A stretch of DNA of 20,003 nucleotides from DATFQE01 sp035264445. Its GTDB lineage: Bacteria > Actinomycetota > Thermoleophilia > Gaiellales > Gaiellaceae. Shown here piece after piece: positions 14,039-20,003 of this stretch (position 1 is the first letter of the stretch; each line of letters opens with the position of its first letter). The stretch spans positions 1-20,003 of the forward strand of contig DATFQE010000122.1 of assembly GCA_035264445.1 (NCBI GenBank), given 5' to 3'. The notes below the pieces were generated by a model, which ran no database searches, was not told the origin of the DNA, and worked only from the letters and a program-made list of their open reading frames with translations. A program made the translations under genes and the position numbers.

Positions 14039-15212
14039 TCGCGACCCCCGCGAGGAAGCCGCCCATCACGTAGCCGGACGTGAGCCCACCGGGTGCTCGA
14101 CGGCGCACGTACCGCCCGACCTCGACGACGACCTCGAGGGCGGCGCCCGCGGCGGCTGCGAAGAACACGACGCCGAGCACGTCGCTCGTGACGAAGCCGC
14201 CGAGCCAGGCGCCCAGAATCGCGGGCGCCCCGGCCACGACCGCGAGCGAGGCCAGCCGCGCGAGGCTTGCCGAACGCCCGCCGTCGGCGATCGGCGTCGC
14301 GATCCCGAGCCCCTCCGTCACGTTGTGGACCATGAAGCCGACGATCAGGAACGTCCCGAGCGCAAGCTCGCCGAGCGCGAACGACGAGCCGATCGCCAGC
14401 CCCTCGCCGAAGTTGTGCAGCCCGATCCCGATCGCAACGAGCGTGGCGAGCGCGACGCCGCTGACGACCCCGCCGGAGCCCTCCGCCGACGAGAAGCGAT
14501 GTGAGATGAAGGTCAGCGTGAGGTAGCTGATCGACGCGCCGAGGAGCACGAGCCCCGGGCCGCCGAGAGGTCCGGGCAACGCCGCCTGCAGGTCCAGTGC
14601 CTCTCCGAGCGCCTCGAGCGCCAGGAACGCGAGCAACCCGCCGGTCAGCGCCATGAACGCAGCGAGCCATTGCGGCGCCGCGCGTCGCAACGACGGTAGC
14701 CAGAGCAGGCCGAGCGCAATTGGCACGACGCCGACCATCAGCCCGATCAATCCGTAGCCGAGGAAGCTGCGCGCCGAGGCGGTCGGCGTCTCGACCGCGG
14801 CCGTGATGTCCGTGGTCGTCTGGATCCCCGTGGAGCTCGTGACACCCACGGAAATCGGCTCGTCCTTCACCCACTCGAACGGAACGACGATCGTCGCGGA
14901 GCCGAGGCGGCCCAGTGTGGCGGGCCCGTCGAGCTCGTACGGCACGATCGCGTCGTCGACCGTGACCGTCCCGATCGTGAGGTCGTCGGGCTGCGGATTG
15001 GTGACCCGGATCTCGATCTTGCCGGGGTGGAATTCGACGCGGCGGATGTCGAATTGATCGGCGGCAGGCGGGTTGTCGCGCACGAGCCCGGTCAGCGAAT
15101 CGCCGCTCGCGGCGAACGCGAGCACGACCGCCGCGAGCAGCGCCAGCGGAATCAAGCTCCAGAGACGGAACCGGCCCAGGAAACCCGTCGCGGCGACCGA
15201 GCTCGACTCCAT
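14007..15212 (-). CDS. ZIP-family metal transporter with N-terminal extracytoplasmic domain
   Basis: A 401-residue membrane protein importing a divalent metal such as Zn, Fe or Mn. One N-terminal helix (about residues 17-35) is followed by a beta-rich domain of about 100 residues, probably outside the membrane (DIRRVEFHPGKIEIRVTNPQ, then an Ig-like pattern), and then the eight-helix ZIP core. The metal-site motifs are intact: HNFGEG (His266, Glu270) in TM4 and HNVTEG (His296, Glu300) in TM5. The ATG at 15212 has GGAGG 8 nt upstream, but that site is paired in a predicted hairpin with sequence just after the oxidase stop. The added domain is unusual for bacterial ZIP proteins, which are usually about 250 residues. 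The neighbours are an oxidase and a metal-responsive regulator. Confidence 0.9.
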   Translation of the reverse strand: MESSSVAATGFLGRFRLWSLIPLALLAAVVLAFAASGDSLTGLVRDNPPAADQFDIRRVEFHPGKIEIRVTNPQPDDLTIGTVTVDDAIVPYELDGPATLGRLGSATIVVPFEWVKDEPISVGVTSSTGIQTTTDITAAVETPTASARSFLGYGLIGLMVGVVPIALGLLWLPSLRRAAPQWLAAFMALTGGLLAFLALEALGEALDLQAALPGPLGGPGLVLLGASISYLTLTFISHRFSSAEGSGGVVSGVALATLVAIGIGLHNFGEGLAIGSSFALGELALGTFLIVGFMVHNVTEGLGIATPIADGGRSASLARLASLAVVAGAPAILGAWLGGFVTSDVLGVVFFAAAAGAALEVVVEVGRYVRRRAPGGLTSGYVMGGFLAGVAIMYVTGLLAA

Positions 15213-15213
15213 C

Positions 15214-15386
15214 AGTGCGCCCTCCAGTGATGTTCCCCCGCTTCTGACGAGTCGAAAGGTGCGTCAGGCAAGGACGCAGGGAGCGCTCGTCCGAGTAACT
15301 GGGACGCGTAGCGTGCGACCGAGGACGCGGGCTGACGTGCCTTGCGGCCGTCAGAAGTGATGGCGGACATTGCTGGAGGGCGCACT
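15214..15386 (-). promoter_or_regulatory. Long inverted repeat that can sequester the ZIP ribosome binding site
   Basis: The whole oxidase-ZIP spacer is an imperfect inverted repeat. The outermost 14 bp are perfect: AGTGCGCCCTCCAG at 15214-15227 and its complement at 15373-15386. Pairing continues inward through CTTCTGACG (15241-15249 with 15349-15357) to about 15267/15332, and several mismatches are G-U pairs in RNA. In the minus-strand mRNA the first arm begins at the last base of the oxidase stop codon, and the second contains the GGAGG of the ZIP gene. This reads as an anti-Shine-Dalgarno hairpin. A MITE-like insertion is an alternative, but no target duplication is evident. Confidence 0.7.
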
Positions 15387-16393
15387 TAATCCACCACGTT
15401 GAAGTAGCCCATCCAGCCCAGCTCGGCGAACTCCGACTGGTGCGCGTGGAACATGAACAGGCCCTTGTTGTGGAAGTCGATCTCGATGATCCCGCGCTGT
15501 CCCTGGCAGAGCATGACCGTGTCGGTGTACTCGAACTGGTCACTGGACCCGGTCGGGTAGTAGCGGAAGAACTCGCCGTGCAGGTGGAACGAGTTGATGG
15601 GGTCGAACTCGGTCAGGTTCGCGAGGTAGATTCGCACCGTCTGCGACCGCCGCACGACGATCGGGTAGCGCGCGTAGTAGAAGGCCGGCCCGTTGACGGC
15701 GTAGAAGTTGTTTTCGCCGTCGCCGTCGGTGTCGAAGCCGTTCATGACCATGACCAGCTCCTGCGCCGGCTTCCTCGGCTGCTTGGGATCGATGATGAAC
15801 GCGCCGTAGAGGCCCTTGTGGATGTGCTTCTTCAGCGGCGTCGCATGGCAGTGGTAGAGATGCATGCCGTACGGTCGAGCGGTGAACTCGTAGGTGAACG
15901 ACCCGCCGGGCTCGACGATCTCGAAGATGCCGTCCATGTTCGAGGGGTGGATCCCGTGGAAGTGGATCGTGTGCGGGTGCGAGCCGCCGTTCGTGAACTT
16001 CACGCGGAGGAGGTCGTCCTCGGTGGCTCGGATGACCGGGCCGGGCGCGGTGCCGTTGTACGTCCAGGCCGGGAACGTCACGCCCTTCGCCACCTCGATC
16101 TCCTTGTCGACGGCGACAAGCTCGTGCGCGCGGACGCGCCCCGGCTGGTGCGGCAGAGCCTTCGGAGGCACGAGGAGCTTGTCGATCGCGACGCTGCGCT
16201 AGATCGAGGGCGCCATCTCGCCGACCATCGCCGCATGACCCATCGCGGCGTGGTCGTGGTTATGGCCCAGGTGGGTCGCGCTCGGGGCCGCTGCTTCCGC
16301 GTTCTGCTGCCAACCCAGGCGCGCGATCGGCGCCGCGGCCACGATCGGGGCGGCCCCCGCGAGGAAGTGCTTCCGGCTCAGTTTTTTAGCCAT
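15386..16393 (-). pseudogene. Two-domain multicopper oxidase with an in-frame amber codon
   Basis: Encodes an exported copper oxidase of the two-domain laccase/nitrite reductase-like type, 335 codons long. The first 64 codons give a Tat-like signal (SRKHFLAGAAPIVAAAP) and a His-rich linker (HLGHNHDHAAMGH). A TAG at 16201-16199 then interrupts the frame, which continues with RSVAIDKLLVPPKALPHQPG and all copper motifs: SHPHTIHFHG, HLYHCHATPLKKHIH, NSFHLHGEFF and FHAHQSEFAELGWMG. The catalytic part alone (GTG at 16171) would lack an export signal, although it would need copper outside the cell. So the gene is either broken by one base, read through, or affected by a sequence error. The ATG at 16393 is supported by a leaderless-type promoter. 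Confidence 0.8.
16199..16201 (-). other. In-frame TAG inside the multicopper oxidase gene
   Basis: Codon 65, in the linker between signal region and catalytic domains. The frame on both sides is open and coding-like, with no shift. CAG, AAG, GAG, TGG or a Tyr codon would restore the gene by one change. No clear readthrough structure follows. Confidence 0.85.
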
Positions 16394-16405
16394 GGCTAAA
16401 CTATA
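16385..16405 (-). promoter_or_regulatory. Oxidase leaderless-type promoter with a perfect palindrome over the start codon
   Basis: TTTAGCCATGGCTAAA (16385-16400) is a perfect 16-bp palindrome containing the oxidase ATG. On the minus strand TATAGT (16405-16400), one mismatch from the -10 consensus, ends 6 nt before the ATG, the spacing of leaderless transcripts in actinobacteria. No clear -35 is seen. A dimeric metal regulator bound here would block initiation; the divergent DtxR-family protein is the obvious candidate. Confidence 0.6.
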
Positions 16406-16435
16406 TCCGAAACCGCTGCTAAAGTGAGCTTTGTC

Positions 16436-17095
16436 GTGGCAAAAGTCGAGCTGAGCGAAGCGATCCAGGATTACCTCAAGGAGCTCTACAGCCTCGAGGC
16501 GGCGGGCGAGCGCGCCACGACGAGCGAGCTCGCTCGTCGGATGGGCGTCTCGGCGCCGTCGGCCACCGGGATGATCAAGAAGCTCGCCGAGCTCGGCCTC
16601 GTCGAGCACACGCCGTACAAGGGCGCGTCGCTAACGGAGGAGGGCCACCGGACCGCGCTCGAGGTCGTTCGCCACCATCGGCTACTCGAGCAGTACCTCT
16701 CCCAGACGCTCGGCCTCTCGCTCGACGAGGTGCATGCGGAAGCCGATCGGCTCGAGCATGCGCTCTCCGAGGCACTCGAGGCGCACATCGACAAGACGCT
16801 CGGCTACCCCACGCACGATCCGCACGGCGACCCGATCCCCGACGCGAACCTCCGCATCGCCGAGAGCGGCCTGCGCAGTCTCGCGGCGCTCGAGACCGGC
16901 GACGAGGCGACGATCCGCCGTGTCCCCGACAGCGACGGCGAGCTACTTCGCTACCTGAGCAAGCTGCGGCTGACCCCCGGCCGCCGCGTCCGCATCGCGG
17001 GAATCGAGCCGTTCGGCGGCCCGGTCACGGTCGCCGTGGGCAATGCACGCCACCCGATCTCCCGCGAGCTCGCGGGGCTCATCGGCGTCGCGTAG
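16436..17095 (+). CDS. DtxR/MntR-family metal-dependent regulator
   Basis: A 219-residue regulator with three parts. An N-terminal winged helix begins LSEAIQDYLKELYSL, with the recognition helix VSAPSATGMIKKLAELGLVE. A dimerisation and metal-binding domain carries EADRLEHALSEALEAHIDK and then HDPHGDPIP. A C-terminal SH3-like FeoA-type domain reads TPGRRVRIAGIEPFGG. In iron-type DtxR and IdeR the residue before the PxG-NPIP stretch region is Cys; here Asp stands near that place, which might favour manganese, but this is weak. The start is either the GTG at 16436, which gives the usual family beginning, or the GTG at 16424. It diverges from the oxidase across about 30-40 bp with a 16-bp palindrome, so it probably controls the oxidase and ZIP genes. 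Confidence 0.9.
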   Translation: MAKVELSEAIQDYLKELYSLEAAGERATTSELARRMGVSAPSATGMIKKLAELGLVEHTPYKGASLTEEGHRTALEVVRHHRLLEQYLSQTLGLSLDEVHAEADRLEHALSEALEAHIDKTLGYPTHDPHGDPIPDANLRIAESGLRSLAALETGDEATIRRVPDSDGELLRYLSKLRLTPGRRVRIAGIEPFGGPVTVAVGNARHPISRELAGLIGVA

Positions 17096-17153
17096 ACGCG
17101 TCCGTTCTCGCGTACGCGCTTACGGCCAGGCGCTCGCTTGGCGGCGGGCATCG

Positions 17154-17172
17154 GCCGGTGCCAGGCACCGGC
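17154..17172. repeat. Palindromic GGTGCCAGGCACC repeat, complete copy
   Basis: GCCGGTGCC-A-GGCACCGGC has perfect 9-bp arms around one base. It lies in the 208-bp spacer between two convergent genes. Short palindromes of this kind are dispersed in many bacterial genomes and can act as REP-like elements or bidirectional transcription stops. Confidence 0.6.
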
Positions 17173-17223
17173 AAGGAGAACAGCGGCCTCACGGCGCGGC
17201 GACGTGGCCCGAAAGGCCGAGTC

Positions 17224-17236
17224 CCGGTGCCAGGCA
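17224..17236. repeat. Second, partial copy of the palindromic repeat
   Basis: CCGGTGCCAGGCA repeats 13 bases of the complete copy 70 bp upstream, in the same orientation, then diverges so that its own palindrome is incomplete. Between the two copies is a small hairpin, GGCC-CGAAA-GGCC (17206-17218). No gene is seen in 17096-17303. Confidence 0.55.
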
Positions 17237-17303
17237 TGGATGAAAAGGCGTCACGAACTGCGCGCGGAAGCCAGGAATTCGCTGCCCAACGGACTCGTCT
17301 CCG

Positions 17304-18461
17304 TCAGCGGCGGTTCTGCCAAGCGGTCGCCTCGGCGATCCGGTCGACGATGGACGGATGCGTGTCGAACCAGACATGCGCCCATTCGGGAGGGTCCGGG
17401 TCCTGCAGCGCCGTGTCGGCGAACTCCTCGAACAGCTCCCTCGCCGAGTCGGGGTCCTTGGTCGTCTCGAGCGCGACCCAGTCGGCCTCCATCTCCATCC
17501 GCCGCGTGATCAGGTTGTCGAACGGCTGCACGACGAGGCTGACGCCGACCAGGGCGAGCAGCGCCACCGGCACCGCCCGCGGCTGGTAGAGGCCGCCCCA
17601 GCGGCGCGCAACCCGCGCCACGACGAAGAGGATCGGCAGGGAGATCAGCGCGTACCACGCGAGGCCTTTCCAGATGTGCCCGCTCTCGTGGTGGCCGTAC
17701 TCGTGGGCGAGCACGACGCGTACCTCGTCGCGGTCGAACGGCGGCTCGAGCAGCGTGTCCCAGAGCACGACGCGGCGGCTCGGGCCCAGCCCGGCCGCGA
17801 ACGCGTTCGGCGCTTCGGTCAGGTCGCCGATCTCCTGGACCTTGAGCTCGACGCCCTCCTCACGCGTCGCACGGGCGATCCGGCGCGCATCCGCGGCCAG
17901 CGCCGGGTCCGGGTCGCGCTGGTCGGGGACGAGGTACGGGGTCAGGAACGCGAGCAGGAGCGCGAGGGCCGCGAAGACCGGCGCGGCGGCGAACCACCAG
18001 CGGTCGCGGAGCGGCGCGGCCAGCGCCATCGTGATCAGCAGCCACAGGCAGATGAACAGGAACTGCGCGCCGAGGACGAGCCAGTTCTCGAGCACCCATT
18101 CGACGTAGCCCGCCGTCACGATGTCGTAGCGCTTCTCCCACCAGATGCCGGCGATCGCGAACGGCAGCTGGGCGATCCAGACGAGCGCGAGGCCGATCAT
18201 CCCGAGCAGCATCCCGGTGCCGATGCGACCGGCCGCCGACTCGCGCGCGAAGCGCCAGCCGCGCCACGCGAAGAGCACGAGCACGACCAGGAGGACGACG
18301 TTCGACGCGATGTCGTTCCAGCGGAGGAAGCGCTCGAAGTCCTCGGTCTCGTCGAGCAGGGCCGCGTCGAAGATCTGCGTCTCGTCGACGGACGGCAGCT
18401 TCAGGTCATCGGGAACGTCGGTCGGCCAGAGCAGATACGCGGCCACGAGCCAGAGGGCCAC
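17304..18461 (-). CDS. M48-family membrane zinc metalloprotease (Ste24/HtpX-like)
   Basis: A 385-residue membrane peptidase. The zinc motif HEYGH (His253, Glu254, His257) is followed about 70 residues later by the third ligand in MEMEADWVALE (Glu325), both typical of M48. Membrane helices lie before the motif (about residues 55-70, 82-105, 125-150, 157-177) and after it (272-290, 298-312), as in CAAX-protease-type Ste24 proteins. The C-terminal DTHPSIVDRIAEA is a further family signature. The GTG at 18461 starts inside a hydrophobic segment; a CTG at 18491, overlapping the upstream stop, would add a better n-region (RRFALPLAAVALW). It follows the DUF4389 gene by 26 bp on the same strand. Its substrate is unknown, and a role in membrane protein quality control is the usual suggestion. 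Confidence 0.92.
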   Translation of the reverse strand: MALWLVAAYLLWPTDVPDDLKLPSVDETQIFDAALLDETEDFERFLRWNDIASNVVLLVVLVLFAWRGWRFARESAAGRIGTGMLLGMIGLALVWIAQLPFAIAGIWWEKRYDIVTAGYVEWVLENWLVLGAQFLFICLWLLITMALAAPLRDRWWFAAAPVFAALALLLAFLTPYLVPDQRDPDPALAADARRIARATREEGVELKVQEIGDLTEAPNAFAAGLGPSRRVVLWDTLLEPPFDRDEVRVVLAHEYGHHESGHIWKGLAWYALISLPILFVVARVARRWGGLYQPRAVPVALLALVGVSLVVQPFDNLITRRMEMEADWVALETTKDPDSARELFEEFADTALQDPDPPEWAHVWFDTHPSIVDRIAEATAWQNRR

Positions 18462-18487
18462 GGCCGCGAGCGGGAGGGCGAAGCGTC

Positions 18488-19792
18488 TCAGGCCGGCAGC
18501 TCAGCGGGCGTCGGCGCCAGCTCGGGCTCCGGCTCGGGCTCGGGCTGCCCGAGCGAGGGCCCGCTGTACGGATAGCGGCTCGTCAACAGCCAGAAGTACG
18601 CGTTGGTCTGGGCGCCGTAGCGGAGCGCGTACGCCTGCGCCTCGCGGAACGAGCGAGGCATCCGGCCGAGAGCCAGCGCCACGAACCAGCCGAAGAACGC
18701 CGCGACGAAGGCGAGCGTGTAGAGCGAGCTCGACACGGCGAACGCCGGGATCGCGAGGAAAATCCGGAAGAGCGTCACGAGCCGGTTCTGGCGCTCTGGC
18801 TCGGGTAGCTCGGGGTCGACCGGGTAGCGGCCCGGCGTCCCGGTGAAGCCGGGGAACGGGTTCGCGGTGAGGAACAGGAACGCGCCAACATGGATGACGT
18901 AGTGCAGGTACGCGGCGAGGAAACGGTGCAGCGCGCGCGGCAGCCGGCCGATGACCAGCGCGGCGAACCACCCGGCGATGGCTGCGAGGAACGCGACGAG
19001 CCCCCAGAGGATCAGCCACACGAAGTGCGGCAGGGTCAGCAGCAGGCGGAAGAACACGGTCAGCCGCGACCGCTTCAGGTCGTCCATCACCGCAAGGCCT
19101 ACGGGGTGGAGCGGGCCGGTGCTAAGCGGGTCGACCGGGTCGAGGTTCGGGTAGCGGTCGGTGAGGAGCAGCACGTACGCCCAGGCTTGTGCGCCGTAGC
19201 GGAGGCCGTACGCCTGGAGGTTGCGGAACCCCATCGGCATCCGCCCGAGCGCGAGGCAGGCGAACCACGCGAAGAGCGCGACCGTCCAGACGATCCCGAT
19301 GCTCGAGGTCGTCGCCCCGGCGTAGGTGTTTTCGCCTTCACCCGAGGAGTACGAACCGCCCGCGTAGCTCGCGAGGAAGACCGCGGCGAATGTCAGCGCC
19401 GGGATCGCGAGCGGCAGGCGGAACAGCGTGATCAGGCGGCGCTGCGGGGCGGGCTCGTCGATCTCGACGTCGATCGGATAGCGATCGGTGCCGGTGAACG
19501 ACGGGTAAGGGTTCGCGGCGAGCGACAGATAGGCGAATAGCTGGGTGAGGTACCGCACGTAGGCGGCAGTGAGCTTGTGGAGGCCGGCGGGCAGTCGCCC
19601 GGCGGCCAGCGTCGCCACCCAGTTCACGACCGCGACGAAGAACATCAGGATCGACCACACGACCGCCCAGAAAAAGTGCGGGATCGCGAGGAGCAGCCGG
19701 AAGAAGACGGTGAGGCGCGAGCGCCTGAGGTCGTCCTCCACGGCCAGCCGGACGGGGTGCGGCGAGACCACGCGCCCGGGATTATGCGACAC
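18488..19792 (-). CDS. DUF4389 membrane protein with duplicated domains
   Basis: A 434-residue integral membrane protein of unknown function. The sequence is a tandem duplication of an A-B unit of about 200 residues. Unit A appears as RRSRLTVFFRLLLAIPHFFW and again as KRSRLTVFFRLLLTLPHFVW; unit B as RRLITLFRLPLAIPALTF and again as NRLVTLFRIFLAIPAFAV. Each is followed by paired helices and a G-R-hydrophobic-P motif (LAAGRLPAGL, LALGRMPMGF, LVIGRLPRAL, LALGRMPRSF), then an aromatic, YG-rich segment. The tail is Pro/Glu-rich (PEPEPEPELAPTP). The GTG at 19792 has GGGAAG 7 nt upstream; a GTG at 19771 is an alternative. It is followed by the M48 protease gene, so the two may work together in the membrane. 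Confidence 0.88.
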   Translation of the reverse strand: MSHNPGRVVSPHPVRLAVEDDLRRSRLTVFFRLLLAIPHFFWAVVWSILMFFVAVVNWVATLAAGRLPAGLHKLTAAYVRYLTQLFAYLSLAANPYPSFTGTDRYPIDVEIDEPAPQRRLITLFRLPLAIPALTFAAVFLASYAGGSYSSGEGENTYAGATTSSIGIVWTVALFAWFACLALGRMPMGFRNLQAYGLRYGAQAWAYVLLLTDRYPNLDPVDPLSTGPLHPVGLAVMDDLKRSRLTVFFRLLLTLPHFVWLILWGLVAFLAAIAGWFAALVIGRLPRALHRFLAAYLHYVIHVGAFLFLTANPFPGFTGTPGRYPVDPELPEPERQNRLVTLFRIFLAIPAFAVSSSLYTLAFVAAFFGWFVALALGRMPRSFREAQAYALRYGAQTNAYFWLLTSRYPYSGPSLGQPEPEPEPELAPTPAELPA

Positions 19793-19843
19793 ACGTCGGC
19801 TTCCCAGAACGCAGGGTTTTCGGGCGCGTCGAGATCCTGGACT

Positions 19844-19860
19844 GACCGAGCGCCTCGGTC
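19844..19860. terminator. Possible hairpin terminator after the transposase
   Basis: GACCGAG-CGC-CTCGGTC forms a 7-bp stem with a 3-nt loop, 20 bp after the transposase stop and upstream of the DUF4389 gene. No T-tract follows, so termination is only possible, not shown. It might also belong to the end of the insertion sequence. Confidence 0.4.
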
Positions 19861-19880
19861 GGCTAGAGGCTTGATGTGAT

Positions 19881-20003
19881 TTAGCGGCCGTCGTAGGCGG
19901 CGAGCGCGCGTGCGGGGCGGCCGGCGAGGGTGTTGAGCAGCATCCCGATGGTGAGGGCGAGGATCCGCTGGGCGATCCGAACGGCGAGGCCGGCGGGTGT
20001 TCG
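19881..20003 (-). CDS. Transposase C-terminus, cut by the window edge
   Basis: Only the last 40 residues are present: AGLAVRIAQRILALTIGM, then LLNTLAGRPARALAAYDGR and a TAA. This resembles the C-terminal end of DDE transposases of the IS982/IS5-like groups, which finish with a helix, an N-x-L-x-G stretch and an AYD-type ending. The family cannot be fixed from so short a piece. No terminal inverted repeat can be identified on this side because the other end lies outside the window. Confidence 0.6.
   Translation of the reverse strand, partial: RTPAGLAVRIAQRILALTIGMLLNTLAGRPARALAAYDGR

Noticed and set aside
12151..14073. 640-codon plus-strand frame across glycosyltransferase and flippase genes
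   Set aside because: Alternative frame of two genes with clear motifs; Arg/Ser/Ala-rich with no family features.
15214..15386. The oxidase-ZIP inverted repeat as a MITE insertion
   Set aside because: The ends are repeat-like, but they fit exactly between stop and start codons, include the ribosome binding site, and no target-site duplication is visible. A regulatory hairpin explains more, though a MITE origin is not excluded.

Overview
The window is very GC-rich, with GC-ending codons, frequent GTG starts, 4-nt GTGA gene overlaps and at least one likely leaderless promoter. Together with a lipoprotein of the Streptomyces subtilisin inhibitor family and a DUF4389 protein, this points to an actinomycete-like bacterium (Actinomycetota), perhaps class Thermoleophilia. 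The class is an inference; no marker gene settles it. No rRNA, tRNA or CRISPR array was seen.

Left part (1-7250), mostly minus strand. A membrane-anchored family 2 glycosyltransferase (211-1161) diverges from an eIF-2B-like protein (1199-2083). Next comes a tightly packed minus-strand series reading 7165 to 2086: an unannotated 54-residue small protein, a cupin/TPR protein, an NAD-dependent sugar epimerase/dehydratase, a DegT-type sugar aminotransferase, a TetR repressor and an MFS exporter. A promoter at about 7216-7245 drives the series, and its -35 box sits inside a perfect palindrome next to a divergent marR gene. A second promoter and a TetR-type operator lie in the last codons of the aminotransferase gene. 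The series combines nucleotide-sugar (probably amino-sugar) synthesis with an efflux pump under two repressors.

Middle part (7271-14038), mostly plus strand. The marR gene overlaps the end of an internally deleted ABC permease gene. From 8194 a surface-glycan cassette follows: inhibitor-like lipoprotein, ATP-grasp ligase, WbmS-like polysaccharide deacetylase, second ATP-grasp ligase, a G-quadruplex-capable spacer, a GT4-like glycosyltransferase and a Wzx-type flippase. Deacetylation followed by ATP-dependent ligation of a sugar or peptide before export is the simplest reading; the product is unknown.

Right part (14007-20003). A metal module holds a ZIP transporter, a two-domain multicopper oxidase and a divergent DtxR-family regulator. 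The oxidase frame is interrupted by an in-frame amber codon. A 16-bp palindrome covers the oxidase start codon. The oxidase-ZIP spacer is a long inverted repeat in which a sequence just after the oxidase stop codon can pair with the ZIP ribosome binding site. After a spacer with GGTGCCAGGCACC-type repeats come an M48 membrane protease and a four-repeat DUF4389 membrane protein, both minus strand, and finally the C-terminus of a transposase cut by the window edge.

The observations most worth following are the predicted RBS-sequestering hairpin between oxidase and ZIP, the amber codon in the oxidase, the double ATP-grasp/deacetylase cassette linked to an inhibitor-like lipoprotein, and the small gene under the MarR-type operator.
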